Positions 39,655 to 49,168 of a stretch of DNA of 53,165 bases are shown here, one piece after another. The notes under the pieces are model-generated. The model saw only the letters and a list, made by a program, of their open reading frames with translations. It made no database searches and was not told the DNA's origin. The translations under genes were made by a program, and so were the position numbers. Each line of letters opens with the position of its first letter. Position 1 is the stretch's first letter. The stretch lies in NCBI GenBank assembly GCA_948766235.1, contig CAQCFX010000007.1, positions 1-53,165 of the forward strand, given 5' to 3'. This stretch comes from an uncultured Oscillospiraceae bacterium (GTDB lineage: Bacteria > Bacillota > Clostridia > Oscillospirales > Oscillospiraceae).

Positions 39655-41370
39655 TTGAACAAGGAAAAGCTGAAGGGCTATTTTGAACAGATAAAGACGG
39701 CCCTTGGGAAGGTTTCCAAAAAAATATGGATATTGATTGCGGTGGCTGTGGCCGCCGTTATTGTGGGCGTCATCATCTTCGCCAATACCAGGCCCTATTC
39801 TCCGCTGATTGACAGAGCGACCAACGAGGAGACATCCACGGTGCTCAGCTGGCTTCAGGAGCAAGGGGTCACAGACTACCGCTTGGAGGGCACGGGGACC
39901 ATTATGGTGCCGACGGCCCAGGCCGCCTCGCTGAAGGCTAAGCTGCTCCAGGAGCAGTACTCCAGCAGCAACGTCTCCCCCAGCGGGTACTTTGAGCGGG
40001 TGAGCGCCCTGTCCACTCAGGTGGACCGGGAGCGGGCCTGGCTGCTGGATTTGCAGGATCGGATGGAACAGACCATTCGCCAGTTCCCCGGCGTACGGGA
40101 CGCTGACGTGACCATTAACCCCGGCGAGGACCGGGGGTATGTGCTGGACTCCAACAACGTGGTGGAAGCCACCGCGGGCGTAATCCTGACCATGCAGGAG
40201 GGCAAGCTGCTCAGCGACGGGCAGGCCAACGCCATCCGCAACTACATATCCCACAGCGTGCCCGGGCTGGGCGTGGAAAACGTCACCATTGAGGACACGC
40301 TGGGCAATACCTACAGCAACTTTTTGGGAGAGGGGTCCGGCGGCGGAAGCGCCGCCGACTCCTCCGCCCTGAAGCTCCAGCTGGAGCAGGAGTGGGCCAA
40401 CCGCATCCGCACCAAGGTGATTCAGGTGCTGGCCCCCGCTTTCGGCGGCCCGGAAAACCTGGGCGTGGCGGTAAACGCTACCGTGGAGCTGGGGGAGAAG
40501 GAGATTGTGGACTACGAGGTCCGCCTGCCTGAGTTTGCGGAGAACGGGGAGACCAACGGCGCGGGCATCATCGGCACCCGCTTCTACGCCTATGAGTTCC
40601 TCACCGACGACCAGTCCACCGCCGGCGGCATTGTGGGCACCACCACCAACGCTGACCTGCCCACCCAGGTGGAGCAGGGCGAGGCTGTGGACGAGGTGCA
40701 GCAGATCCGCCAGGGCCAGGGCAGCATCGAGTTTGACAACTCCAAGACCCAGACCACTATGGTGATCCACTGCGGTACCCTCACCGATGTGAGCGTGGCC
40801 ATCACGGTCAATTCTTCGGTGGTGCCCGGCGGCACGGTGGATGTGAACGGCGTTCAGCGCCTGGCGGCCAGCGCGGCGGGCATCATGCCCGTGACCACCG
40901 AGGAGATGACCGCCGAGGAGTACATCAGCTGGAAAGTGCCGGTGCTGGCCACGCCCTTCCCCGTGGACGAAGTAGAGGAACCCACCACCACGCCGGGCCT
41001 GATCGCGGGCATCCCCATCTGGGTGTTCATCGCCGCGGGCGCGGGGCTGCTGCTGTTCGCCATCGTGCTCACCATTATTCTGCTGCTGCGCCGGAAAAAG
41101 CGCAAAAAGCAGGAGGAAGAAGAACGGGCCGTGGAGGAGCTGCTGGCCGCCACCATGCCGGGACAGATGGAGATGGGGCCGGACGGACAGCCCATCGAGA
41201 TCCAGCTGGACGAGAACGGCAACCCGGTGGCTGGAGCCAACGTGATGGACCTGCATACCGAGCGGAGCATGGAGCTGCGCCAGGATATCCGGGACTTTGT
41301 GGATGAAAACATGGAGGTCGCGGCTCTGCTGATTAAGAGCTGGCTAAAGGAGGATGGAGAAAATGCCTGA
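39655..41370 (+). CDS. fliF: Flagellar MS-ring protein FliF
   Basis: This is a 571-residue ring protein with membrane spans at about 23-43 and 450-478 and a large periplasmic-equivalent part between. ARPYSPLIDRATNEE-like and AAKLKLLQEQYS segments, FERVSALSTQVDRERAWLLDLQDRMEQTIRQFPGVRDADVTINP and the C-terminal FliG-binding tail (DIRDFVDENMEVAALLIKSWLKED) are characteristic. It begins at TTG 39655 (MNKEKLKGYFEQIK); no in-frame ATG is near, and the SD is only GGAGAGCGGGG. It overlaps fliG by 8 bases. Confidence 0.92.
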   Translation: MNKEKLKGYFEQIKTALGKVSKKIWILIAVAVAAVIVGVIIFANTRPYSPLIDRATNEETSTVLSWLQEQGVTDYRLEGTGTIMVPTAQAASLKAKLLQEQYSSSNVSPSGYFERVSALSTQVDRERAWLLDLQDRMEQTIRQFPGVRDADVTINPGEDRGYVLDSNNVVEATAGVILTMQEGKLLSDGQANAIRNYISHSVPGLGVENVTIEDTLGNTYSNFLGEGSGGGSAADSSALKLQLEQEWANRIRTKVIQVLAPAFGGPENLGVAVNATVELGEKEIVDYEVRLPEFAENGETNGAGIIGTRFYAYEFLTDDQSTAGGIVGTTTNADLPTQVEQGEAVDEVQQIRQGQGSIEFDNSKTQTTMVIHCGTLTDVSVAITVNSSVVPGGTVDVNGVQRLAASAAGIMPVTTEEMTAEEYISWKVPVLATPFPVDEVEEPTTTPGLIAGIPIWVFIAAGAGLLLFAIVLTIILLLRRKKRKKQEEEERAVEELLAATMPGQMEMGPDGQPIEIQLDENGNPVAGANVMDLHTERSMELRQDIRDFVDENMEVAALLIKSWLKEDGENA

Positions 41371-42469
41371 CGCCGCAGTGGCAGCAGCCGAGACGAAGGC
41401 GGCGTCCGCCGCCGAGGCAAAGGCTTCCGCCGCGAAGGGCCGCAGGCCCGGCGGAGGCACAATCGACATCAGTATGTTCACCGGAGCCCAGCGCGCGGCC
41501 ACCGTTATCATTGCCCTGGGCGCGGAGCGGGCATCCGCCCTCTACAAGCACATGGAGCCAGAGGATGTGGAGCAGCTCACCCTTGAGGTGGCGAAGCTGG
41601 GCTTCCTGGGCTCGGAGCAGACAGAGGAAATCTTATATGAGTTTTACCAGCTGTGCCGCACCAACCGGGCGGTCACCGAGGGCGGGCTGGAGTACGCCCG
41701 CACGGTGCTGGAAAAGGCCTATGGCGCCCAGACGGCGGAGGAGCTGCTGGGCAAGGTGACAAAATCGCTGCAAAACCGCAGCTTCTCCTTCATGGAGAAG
41801 GCGGACGACAAATCGCTGTTCTCCGCCCTGCAAAACGAGCGGCCCCAGACCATTTCCCTGGTGCTGTCCTATGTGGAGCCGGATAAGGCCGCGGCCGTCA
41901 TCTCCCAGTTGGACGACAAGCGGCAGGTCCAGGTGGTGGAGAGCATGGCCAAGATTGAGAGCGTGTCCCCCGTTGCCGTCAAAATTGTGGAGGCGGAAAT
42001 GCGCAAGAAGTTCTCCAACATTGTCACCAGCGCCAACGTAAAGGTGGGCGGCATCGACTACGTGGCCGACGTGATGAACAACCTGGACCGCACCAGCGAG
42101 AAGAATATCTTCGACGGCCTGTCCGCCTACGACCAGGAGTTGGCCGACGAGATTCGCAAGCGGATGTTCGTGTTCGAGGACATCATCACCATGGACGACC
42201 GCTCGGTGCAGCGCTTTGTCCGCGACTGCGACCCCAGAGACTTGGTGCTGGCCCTCAAGACGGCCAACGAGGAGGTTTCCCAGAAGCTGCTTAGCAATAT
42301 GTCTACCCGTATGGCCCAGAACATCAAGGACGATTTGGAGATTACGACCAACGTGAAGCTGAAGGACGTGGAGGACGCCCAGCAGCGCATTGTGGATATC
42401 ATCCGCGAGCTGGAGGAGAAGAACGAGATTGTGATCGCAAAGGGCGGAAAGGACGATATCATTGCCTAA
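41363..42469 (+). CDS. fliG: Flagellar motor switch protein FliG
   Basis: This switch protein has about 368 residues, slightly longer than the usual 335-340 because of an Ala/Lys/Glu-rich N-terminal extension (about 1-35). The core starts TGAQRAATVIIALGAERASALYKHMEPEDVEQLTLEVAKLG. The torque helix region is EDIITMDDRSVQRFVRDCDPRDLVLALKTANEEVSQKLLSNMSTRMAQNIKDD. It binds FliF and contacts MotA. I chose ATG 41363 because AAAGGAGG ends 9 bases before it; ATG 41354 is directly against that SD. Confidence 0.93.
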   Translation: MPDAAVAAAETKAASAAEAKASAAKGRRPGGGTIDISMFTGAQRAATVIIALGAERASALYKHMEPEDVEQLTLEVAKLGFLGSEQTEEILYEFYQLCRTNRAVTEGGLEYARTVLEKAYGAQTAEELLGKVTKSLQNRSFSFMEKADDKSLFSALQNERPQTISLVLSYVEPDKAAAVISQLDDKRQVQVVESMAKIESVSPVAVKIVEAEMRKKFSNIVTSANVKVGGIDYVADVMNNLDRTSEKNIFDGLSAYDQELADEIRKRMFVFEDIITMDDRSVQRFVRDCDPRDLVLALKTANEEVSQKLLSNMSTRMAQNIKDDLEITTNVKLKDVEDAQQRIVDIIRELEEKNEIVIAKGGKDDIIA

Positions 42470-43352
42470 CATATTCAAAGTCTTCTCCCGGACCAAGGCG
42501 GAGCCTTACCACTTTCCCGACGCGGCGGAGCTGGCTGAACCCGAACCGGAGGAGGAGCTTGCGCCCGCCGGGGAGGAGACGCCGCCCGGAGAGGGAGCGC
42601 CTGAGCCGGAGGAGGCGGACCCGGAGGGGGCCGCCCCGCCGCAGCCCGAGGCTAAGGCTGAGCCTGAGCCAGAGGAGGAAGTACAGGAATCGCCCATCAG
42701 CTTTGCCCAGGTCCAGGCCCAGGAGATTTTGGCCGACGCCCGGCGGGACGCAGAACGGATTTTGCAGCAGGCCCGGGACGACGCCGACCGGGAGGCGGAG
42801 AACGTGTTCTCCCGCGCCCGGGAGGAGGGCTATCAGGAGGGCTACGCGGCCGGGATGGCCCAGGCCAATCTGGAGGCCAAGCAGCTCCGGGAGGAGCAGG
42901 CCCAGCGCCAGGAGGAGGAGGTCCACCGCTTTTTGGAGCAGGCGGGTACCGCCCTGGACCGGCAGATGGACCAAAGCGTGGCCGACCTGCGGGATTTGGC
43001 CATGGCGGTGGCGGAAAAGGTGGTGTGCGTCAGCTTGAAAAGCAGCGCCGACGTGATCGCCCGCATGATTCAGACCGCCATCGACAAACGCAAGAAAAAA
43101 GAATGGGTGCACATATACATTGCCGAGTGCGACGCCCGGCGGCTGACGCAGATGCCCGCCGCGCTGACCAACGCGCTGTCCGCCCTGTCCGACCGGGTGC
43201 GCATTATCCCCATGGCGGACGACGAATCGGGCACCTGCATCATTGAAATGCCCGACGAGATTGTGGACGCCAGCGCGGCCACTCAGCTGGGCAACCTGCG
43301 CACCATTTTGACGGACACGGCCGGAGGCTCGTCGGGAATCGACCTGTTTTGA
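42462..43352 (+). CDS. fliH: Flagellar assembly protein FliH
   Basis: This protein has 296 residues. An N-terminal Pro/Glu-rich, low-complexity region (about 20-80) is followed by a long coiled coil (about 85-150, with alternating A/E/R and REEGYQEGYAAGMAQ) and a C-terminal FliH/YscL domain. It regulates the FliI ATPase in the export gate. It starts at TTG 42462 (MPNIFKVFSRTKAEP), overlapping the fliG stop by 8 bases, with AAAGGA upstream. Confidence 0.85.
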   Translation: MPNIFKVFSRTKAEPYHFPDAAELAEPEPEEELAPAGEETPPGEGAPEPEEADPEGAAPPQPEAKAEPEPEEEVQESPISFAQVQAQEILADARRDAERILQQARDDADREAENVFSRAREEGYQEGYAAGMAQANLEAKQLREEQAQRQEEEVHRFLEQAGTALDRQMDQSVADLRDLAMAVAEKVVCVSLKSSADVIARMIQTAIDKRKKKEWVHIYIAECDARRLTQMPAALTNALSALSDRVRIIPMADDESGTCIIEMPDEIVDASAATQLGNLRTILTDTAGGSSGIDLF

Positions 43353-43440
43353 CGGGCACGTGTGAAGTGACACTGAGAAAGGTCTCTGCTTTTCCCGGAA
43401 CAGGGACAGGACCTTGGGACATAGACTGCCGGAGGATGCC

Positions 43441-44751
43441 ATGCCTTCCATTTTTCAACAAATGACTCGTCAGGTCTACAAGGCGGAGCCTTACAGCCTG
43501 ACGGGAAAAATTGAAAACATTGTGGGTATGTCCATTGAGGCCTCCGGCGGGCGGGCGGCGGTGGGCGATATCTGCCGCATTTACAACGGGGACTCCGGCG
43601 GACAGGTGACTGCCGAGGTGGTGGGCTTTAAGAACGACCACATTCTGCTCATGCCCTATTCGGACATGAACGGCATTTCGGCGGGCAATTTTGTGCGCAA
43701 TACCGGCGGGCAGCTCACCCTCCAGGTAGGGGAGTTTCTCCGTGGGCGGATTATCAATGCCCTGGGTCAGCCCATTGATGGCAAGGCTCCCTTTGAGGGG
43801 GGCACTCCCTACTGCGTGGGAGGGGGGTACATCAACCCCCTTCAGCGTCCCCCAATTCGGGAACGCATCCAGTTCGGGGTGAAGGCCATTGATGGGCTTA
43901 TCACCATTGGAAAGGGTCAGCGCATCGGCATCTTCGCCGGTTCCGGCGTGGGCAAGTCAACGCTGATGGGCATGATTGCCAAAAACGTCACCGCGGATAT
44001 CAACGTGATTGCCCTGGTGGGCGAGCGAGGCCGCGAGGTTCTGGAATTTGTGGAGAAGGACCTGGGGCCCGAGGGTATGAAGCGCTCCATCTTAGTGGTT
44101 GCCACCTCCGACCAGCCGGCCATGCTGCGCATGAAGTGCCCCAGCGTTGCCACCGGCATCGCCGAGTACTTCCGGGACCAGGGGTACGACGTGCTGCTGA
44201 TGATGGACTCCCTCACCCGCTTTGCCATGGCCCAGCGGGAGATTGGCCTGGCCATCGGCGAGCCGCCGGTGTCCAGAGGCTATACCCCGTCCATGTACGC
44301 GGAAATGCCCAAGCTGCTGGAGCGCAGCGGCAATTTCAGCCGGGGCTCTATCACGGGGGTATACACGGTGCTGGTGGAGGGCGACGACACCAACGAGCCC
44401 ATCGCTGATACGGTGCGGGGCATTTTGGACGGACACATCGTCCTCTCCCGGCAGCTGGCCAATTCCAATCACTATCCCGCCATCGATGTGGGGGCCAGCA
44501 TCTCCCGTCTGATGGCTGAGATTGTCTCCCCGGAGCACCGGCAGCTGGCCAGCCGGGTGCGGGATATCATGAGCGTCTACGAGAAAAACGCCGACCTGGT
44601 GGCCATTGGGGCCTATAAGCCGGGCAGCAACCGCAAGCTGGATTTCGCCATGTCCAAGATAGATGCGGTGAACGCTTTTCTCACCCAGGATGTGAACGAG
44701 GCGTTTACCTATGAGCAGTGCGTGGACGGCTTGGCCAAAATCCTAAAATAA
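43441..44751 (+). CDS. fliI: Flagellum-specific ATP synthase FliI
   Basis: This 436-residue ATPase of the F1-beta-like export family has Walker A GSGVGKST (about 167-174), Walker B VLLMMDSLTRFAMAQREIGLAIGEPP, and the family-specific RGYTPSMYAEMPKLLERSG. It energises export through the type III gate with FliH and FliJ. I chose ATG 43441 (MPSIFQQMTRQVYKAEPY) because GGAGG lies 5 bases upstream. An 88-base gap from fliH has no obvious signal. Confidence 0.94.
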   Translation: MPSIFQQMTRQVYKAEPYSLTGKIENIVGMSIEASGGRAAVGDICRIYNGDSGGQVTAEVVGFKNDHILLMPYSDMNGISAGNFVRNTGGQLTLQVGEFLRGRIINALGQPIDGKAPFEGGTPYCVGGGYINPLQRPPIRERIQFGVKAIDGLITIGKGQRIGIFAGSGVGKSTLMGMIAKNVTADINVIALVGERGREVLEFVEKDLGPEGMKRSILVVATSDQPAMLRMKCPSVATGIAEYFRDQGYDVLLMMDSLTRFAMAQREIGLAIGEPPVSRGYTPSMYAEMPKLLERSGNFSRGSITGVYTVLVEGDDTNEPIADTVRGILDGHIVLSRQLANSNHYPAIDVGASISRLMAEIVSPEHRQLASRVRDIMSVYEKNADLVAIGAYKPGSNRKLDFAMSKIDAVNAFLTQDVNEAFTYEQCVDGLAKILK

Positions 44752-44774
44752 TCCGCTGAGGAGCGAAGCTACAG

Positions 44775-45227
44775 ATGAAGAAATTCAAGTTCTCCCTGGA
44801 TTCGGTGCTGTCCTACAAGCAGCAGGTGCTGGACGCGCTGAAGGGCGAGCACGCCGCCATTCTGGCCCAGGTTCGGGAGCAGGAGGACGTGCTGGAGGCC
44901 GCGTGGCAGGCCTACCGGGACTGCAACGAGGAATACCGCCAGCGCAAGGCCGAGGGCATCACCGTGATGGACGCCATGTTCTATCAGAACGGCCTGCGGG
45001 TGCTGGAGCGGGACATTCAGCGGGAGACCGACCGGCTGGAGGAGCTGCGCCGCCAGGAGGAGGCCAAGCGGCAGGAGGTAGTGGACGCCAAAATCGACAC
45101 CTCCTCCATTGAGAAGCTGAGAGAGCACAAGCTGGAGGACTACCACAAGGCGGTGCAGAAGGCGGAGGAAAGCATGATTGACGAGTTTGTCAGCTCCGCC
45201 CGGGTGCGCTCCAGCGTGGGCGCATAA
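44775..45227 (+). CDS. fliJ: Flagellar export protein FliJ
   Basis: This 150-residue protein is predicted to be almost wholly coiled coil. It starts MKKFKFSLDSVLSYKQQVLDALKGEHA, the FliJ N-terminal consensus, with repeated heptads in DRLEELRRQEEAKRQE. FliJ is the stalk-like partner of FliI and a chaperone-escort in flagellar export. The position directly after fliI supports it. Confidence 0.85.
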   Translation: MKKFKFSLDSVLSYKQQVLDALKGEHAAILAQVREQEDVLEAAWQAYRDCNEEYRQRKAEGITVMDAMFYQNGLRVLERDIQRETDRLEELRRQEEAKRQEVVDAKIDTSSIEKLREHKLEDYHKAVQKAEESMIDEFVSSARVRSSVGA

Positions 45228-45237
45228 ATAAAAGGTG

Positions 45238-45272
45238 CTCCCGCAAAGCCGGTTCCCAGGCTTTGTGGGGAG
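45238..45272 (+). repeat. Stem-loop between fliJ and fliK
   Basis: CTCCC-G-CAAAGCC (45238-45250) pairs with GGCTTTG-TG-GGGAG (45259-45272), just past the fliJ stop, in a 180-base gap with no gene. There is no T-tract, so it may be an mRNA processing or stabilising element. Confidence 0.4.
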
Positions 45273-45408
45273 AGAAGGAGCAAGGGAGCGCACGCGGTTT
45301 TCGCCGCAGGCGGAAGCAAAGCGGAGCGGACTTTGCGACGACGAGGTGTCCAATTCGGCGCTCGCGCCGTTTGGAGATAAATATTTTAAAAGAAAGGAGG
45401 AAAACGAA

Positions 45409-46563
45409 ATGGACGGTTTAAGCTACCAAATGTTAAAGATGTCGGCTGCCTGCACAGCGACCTACGACAAGACGGACTTGATATCAGACCTCGGCAAGGC
45501 CGCTTCCGGCAGCAAAAACGACGACTTCCAGAAGATGATGGATAAGGTGAAGTCGGGGCAGAGCGACACCAAGACGCAGGAGCGGCCCAAGAGCGAAAAG
45601 CCCGCCGCGGAAAAGGCCGACGGTCAGCACGAGGAGGAGGACCCCATCGAGGCGGCCAAGCGCCTGCAAGTATACCTGGTCCCCGTAAGCCCTGAGGAGC
45701 TGGCCCAGTACCCCGCAGAGTGGCTGCCCCAGGTGGAGGAGGGGGAACCCATCGTATGTATCGGTGTGCGCACCGGAGCCAACGGAGAGGACATTCCCAT
45801 ACTCGTGGGCGCAAAGCAGGCCGCGCAGATGTACGGCAAGCCGGTGGTTGACCCCGCGCTGTACGACGTGTCCGACCCCGAGGCCGACGCCATGCTGGAG
45901 GCCTCCGCCCCCGGCACGGACAACAGCCCCGCAGCCCTTCTGGAAAAGGCTACCGCCGAGCAGTTCGGCAAGGAGGTTCAGCAGGCGGCGGAGGAGGTCC
46001 AGCCCGAAGACAAAGAGGGCGGCAGTGAGTTTGAAATCCTCGACGCCGAGCAGGCCCCCCAGCGCCTGTTCCACGACGTGGAAGCCGCCCCGGTGAAGGT
46101 GGGCGAGGTGTACGACGCCCAGCAGACCGAGGAGCCCGATGTGGCGGGGCAGATCGACGCCCAGCTGGCCAGCGCCTTGGAGACCGGCGAATCCCTGGTG
46201 CGCGTCCAGCTCAACCCGGAGAACCTGGGCAGCGTGACGGTGGAGATCAGCCAGAGCGCCGACGGTGTTCTGCGCGTGGCCCTCAGCGCCCACAACAGCG
46301 AGACCCGCGGCCTCTTGGAGCGCCACGCCGCCGATTTGCAGGGACTGCTCAGCAGCCGCACCCAGCAGAGCGTGGAAGTGGACGTTCAGCGCGGACAGGA
46401 GAGCCAGCAGAACCAGCAGCAGCAGAACTACGACGGCCACAACGGCCACGCCCAGGGCGGCCAGGAGGAGCGCCGGCAGCAGCGCCGGGAGCACCCCGCC
46501 GGCAGCCAGGACTTCATGCAGCAGCTGCGCCTGGGACTCATCCCCACCGACGGGGAAAATTGA
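45409..46563 (+). CDS. fliK: Flagellar hook-length control protein FliK
   Basis: This is a 384-residue protein with a disordered, charged N-terminal two thirds and a conserved C-terminal domain, VRVQLNPENLGSVTVEISQSADGVLRVALSAHNSETRGLLERHAADLQGLLSSRTQQSVEVDV (about 265-330), the FliK core. A Gln/His/Arg-rich tail follows. FliK measures the hook and switches export specificity. ATG 45409 follows AAAGGAGG. Extending the frame upstream would add residues with no FliK character. Confidence 0.85.
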   Translation: MDGLSYQMLKMSAACTATYDKTDLISDLGKAASGSKNDDFQKMMDKVKSGQSDTKTQERPKSEKPAAEKADGQHEEEDPIEAAKRLQVYLVPVSPEELAQYPAEWLPQVEEGEPIVCIGVRTGANGEDIPILVGAKQAAQMYGKPVVDPALYDVSDPEADAMLEASAPGTDNSPAALLEKATAEQFGKEVQQAAEEVQPEDKEGGSEFEILDAEQAPQRLFHDVEAAPVKVGEVYDAQQTEEPDVAGQIDAQLASALETGESLVRVQLNPENLGSVTVEISQSADGVLRVALSAHNSETRGLLERHAADLQGLLSSRTQQSVEVDVQRGQESQQNQQQQNYDGHNGHAQGGQEERRQQRREHPAGSQDFMQQLRLGLIPTDGEN

Positions 46564-46585
46564 TCCAGAAAGGAGAGATACGTAC

Positions 46586-47272
46586 ATGAGCGACTACTCA
46601 ATGGCCGACATTGCCAATCTGCGGCGCAAGGTGGACAGTGAGGCAAGCGTCCCCGTGGCGAAAAACAGCACCAGCCGCACGGGAAACACCGAGCTGAACA
46701 TGGAGGACTTCCTCACGCTGATGGTGGTGCAGCTTCAGAACCAAACCATTGACGACACCATGGACACCAGCGAGATGATGAACCAAATGGTTCAGATGCA
46801 GATGATCTCCGCCATCACCAACATGACCGAGACCAGCATCATGAGCTATGCCAGCTCCCTGGTGGGCAAGGTGGTCACCATCGGCATTCCCAGCGGCGAC
46901 AGCCTGGAGGAACGGGAAATTCTGGTGACGGGCACCGGCGTCTCCAACGGCCAGCAGGTGATTTTCGGCAGCGACGGCGAGACCTACGCCCTGAACCAAA
47001 TCATGGCGGTGGGCAGGCTGCCCGACATCAAGGAACCCGACAAGCCCAGCGAGGGCGAAGGGGAGGACGGCGGCGAGACCGAGGGCGTGGAAAAACCCGG
47101 CGAGGGCGGCGATGTGACCAAGCCCGGCGAGGGTGAGGACGTGGAAAAGCCCGGCGAGGACGAGGAGGGCACGAATCCCCCGGCGGTGGAAGGCCCCGGC
47201 GAGGGACAGGAGACCCAGCCCGATCCCGACACCCAGTACGACGGAACGCAGGGCGCTCCCACCGACGATTGA
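46586..47272 (+). CDS. flgD: Flagellar hook-capping protein FlgD
   Basis: This 228-residue protein has the FlgD N-terminal consensus ELNMEDFLTLMVVQLQNQTIDDTMDTSEMMNQMVQMQMISAI (about 32-75), then a beta region SLVGKVVTIGI. The C-terminal 75 residues are a Glu/Gly/Pro-rich low-complexity tail with KPGEG-type repeats, beyond the usual end. FlgD caps the growing hook. AAAGGAGAG precedes ATG 46586. Confidence 0.87.
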   Translation: MSDYSMADIANLRRKVDSEASVPVAKNSTSRTGNTELNMEDFLTLMVVQLQNQTIDDTMDTSEMMNQMVQMQMISAITNMTETSIMSYASSLVGKVVTIGIPSGDSLEEREILVTGTGVSNGQQVIFGSDGETYALNQIMAVGRLPDIKEPDKPSEGEGEDGGETEGVEKPGEGGDVTKPGEGEDVEKPGEDEEGTNPPAVEGPGEGQETQPDPDTQYDGTQGAPTDD

Positions 47273-47286
47273 CGAGGTGATATGAG

Positions 47287-47685
47287 ATGATCCAGCGTGT
47301 ATCGGGGCTGCAGCCGCGCACGTCCGCGCCCGAAACCCAGGTACAGCGGCGGGGACCGGGCGGCGCGTTCGGAGCCATGCTCCAGCAGGAGCTGGTCAGG
47401 AGCAGCCAGGAGCAGCAGACACAGCAAACCCAGGGCGTCGCGTTTTCCAAGCACGCCTTCTCCCGGGCACAGGAGCGGGGCATCGAAGTGACCCCCGATC
47501 TGATGGATCAGCTGGCGGGCAGCGTGATTCGTGCCCAGGAAAAAGGAGCGACCAACATCCTGGCGATGGATGGGTCAAAGGCATTTATCATCAATGTGCC
47601 CAATGCAAAGGTCATTACCACCATTACCCAGGAGGAAATGAGACAAAATATCTTCACGAACATTGACGGCGCCGTATTCCTGTAA
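47287..47685 (+). CDS. TIGR02530 family flagellar protein
   Basis: This 132-residue protein has GVAFSKHAFSRAQERGIEVTPDLMDQLAGSVIRAQEKGATNILAMDGSKAFIINVPNAKVITTITQEEMRQNIFTNIDGAVFL, the pattern of the flagellar operon protein TIGR02530. In Gram-positive bacteria it lies between flgD and flgE, exactly as here. Its molecular role is poorly defined. Confidence 0.88.
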   Translation: MIQRVSGLQPRTSAPETQVQRRGPGGAFGAMLQQELVRSSQEQQTQQTQGVAFSKHAFSRAQERGIEVTPDLMDQLAGSVIRAQEKGATNILAMDGSKAFIINVPNAKVITTITQEEMRQNIFTNIDGAVFL

Positions 47686-47784
47686 TATGATACAGAAAGC
47701 AGGACCGATTTCGGATGCTTTCGGCCTTTGTCCGACTGACAGGGCCGGGCGGCGCCAAAACCGAAAGGAGTTAATGATTCAACT

Positions 47785-49071
47785 ATGACTGGTTCTATGT
47801 ATGCAGCCATCGCGGGTCTGAGGACCCATATGCAGAACCTGAACGTAATCGGCAACAACATCGCCAACGTGAACACCCAGAGCTACAAGTCCGCCCGCTC
47901 CGTGTTCAAGACCTCTATCTACACCACCATGTCCGGCGGCTCCGACGGCACCCAGACCGTCGGCGGCCGGAACCCCTCCCAGATTGGCTACGGCGCCAAC
48001 ATGGGCAGCGTGGACATCGACATGAGCACCGGCAACTACACCGTCACCGGCAACGCCACCGACATGATGCTGGACGGCGACGGCTTCTTCCTCATGGGCA
48101 ACAAGGACGTGGCCGAAACCTTCGACGGCTCGGACGCCGACGTGAGCAAGCTCACCTCCCTCACCCTCACCCGGCTGGGCAACTTCGGGTTCAAGGCGGA
48201 CGGCTACCTTACCAACAACGACCTGTGCGTCTACGGCTTTATGTGCATCGGCGTGTGGGGCGACGCGAACCACCAGAATATCCCCGACAATAAGAAGGCG
48301 GGCGACCCCATCTTCAGCGACCAGCTGGTGCCCATCCGCTTCCCCGGGGAGCGGACGGTGACCAAGTATTATAACGAGAACGGTGAGGAAGTGCAGCCGA
48401 ATGAGGACGGCTCGCAGCCCGAGAATACCACCGCTAAAGAAGTGGTGGAAATCGCTTACGCCTTTGAGGATGCCACCGTGGGCGGGCGGTTGACCGACGC
48501 CTATAAGCGGGTGGAGATCATGGGGGCTGACGGCCAGCCTCAGAACCCCCAGCAGTTTGAAAATGTCCCCCTTACCAAGGCCCAATTTACCGGCATCACC
48601 GTGGACCAAAAGACCGGCCTCATCACCGGCCGGAGCAACGCCACTAAGGAGCTGGTGACCATCGGCTGTGTGGCGGTGGGCCAGGTGACCAACCCCAACG
48701 GCGTCACCCAGATCGGCAACAGCTACTACACCGCCGGAAACGGCTCGGGCGATTTGACCATCTCCATCCTGGGCGGCGGCGCGGAGGGCCTGGGAGAAAA
48801 AGGCGACCTCACCCACGTGAACGCCTCTCTGCGTCAGGCGAATAATCCGGACCCTGGTGCGGACGCCGCCCCCGATACTCCGGCGGACGGCCTGCGCCTG
48901 CGCAACGGCGGCGACACCGGCCTTATGTCCAACGGCCTGGAGATGTCCAAGACCGACCTGGCCCAGGAGATCGCCAACATGATCCTCACCCAGCGCGGCT
49001 ACCAGGCCAACACCCGCATTATCACCGTGACCGACTCCATGCTGGAGGAACTGGTCAACATGAAGCGCTGA
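47785..49071 (+). CDS. flgE: Flagellar hook protein FlgE
   Basis: This 428-residue protein has the axial N-terminus SMYAAIAGLRTHMQNLNVIGNNIANVNTQSYKSARSVF and the C-terminal heptad region EMSKTDLAQEIANMILTQRGYQANTRIITVTDSMLEELVNMKR. The middle portion is variable and Asn/Gly-rich. It forms the hook. AAGGAG is about 14 bases before the ATG, longer than normal. A short ATG-initiated frame intervenes (47774) and stops at once. Confidence 0.9.
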   Translation: MTGSMYAAIAGLRTHMQNLNVIGNNIANVNTQSYKSARSVFKTSIYTTMSGGSDGTQTVGGRNPSQIGYGANMGSVDIDMSTGNYTVTGNATDMMLDGDGFFLMGNKDVAETFDGSDADVSKLTSLTLTRLGNFGFKADGYLTNNDLCVYGFMCIGVWGDANHQNIPDNKKAGDPIFSDQLVPIRFPGERTVTKYYNENGEEVQPNEDGSQPENTTAKEVVEIAYAFEDATVGGRLTDAYKRVEIMGADGQPQNPQQFENVPLTKAQFTGITVDQKTGLITGRSNATKELVTIGCVAVGQVTNPNGVTQIGNSYYTAGNGSGDLTISILGGGAEGLGEKGDLTHVNASLRQANNPDPGADAAPDTPADGLRLRNGGDTGLMSNGLEMSKTDLAQEIANMILTQRGYQANTRIITVTDSMLEELVNMKR

Positions 49072-49094
49072 TTCTAAGCACGTAACTGCGGCGA

Positions 49095-49122
49095 GGCCCG
49101 GGGGTGCCCCTTCCCCCGGGCC
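49095..49122 (+). repeat. Perfect hairpin between flgE and flbD
   Basis: GGCCCGGGGG (49095-49104) pairs with CCCCCGGGCC (49113-49122). There is no T-tract after it, so it may be a processing/stability hairpin rather than a terminator. Confidence 0.5.
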
Positions 49123-49168
49123 GGTCCGATGAGCTCCTGCCCACCCAAAGGAAAAGGAGGTTTGCACC

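Noticed and set aside
45235..45408. Upstream extension of the fliK frame
   Set aside because: The added residues are compositionally unlike FliK, contain a stem-loop, and a strong SD sits directly before ATG 45409.
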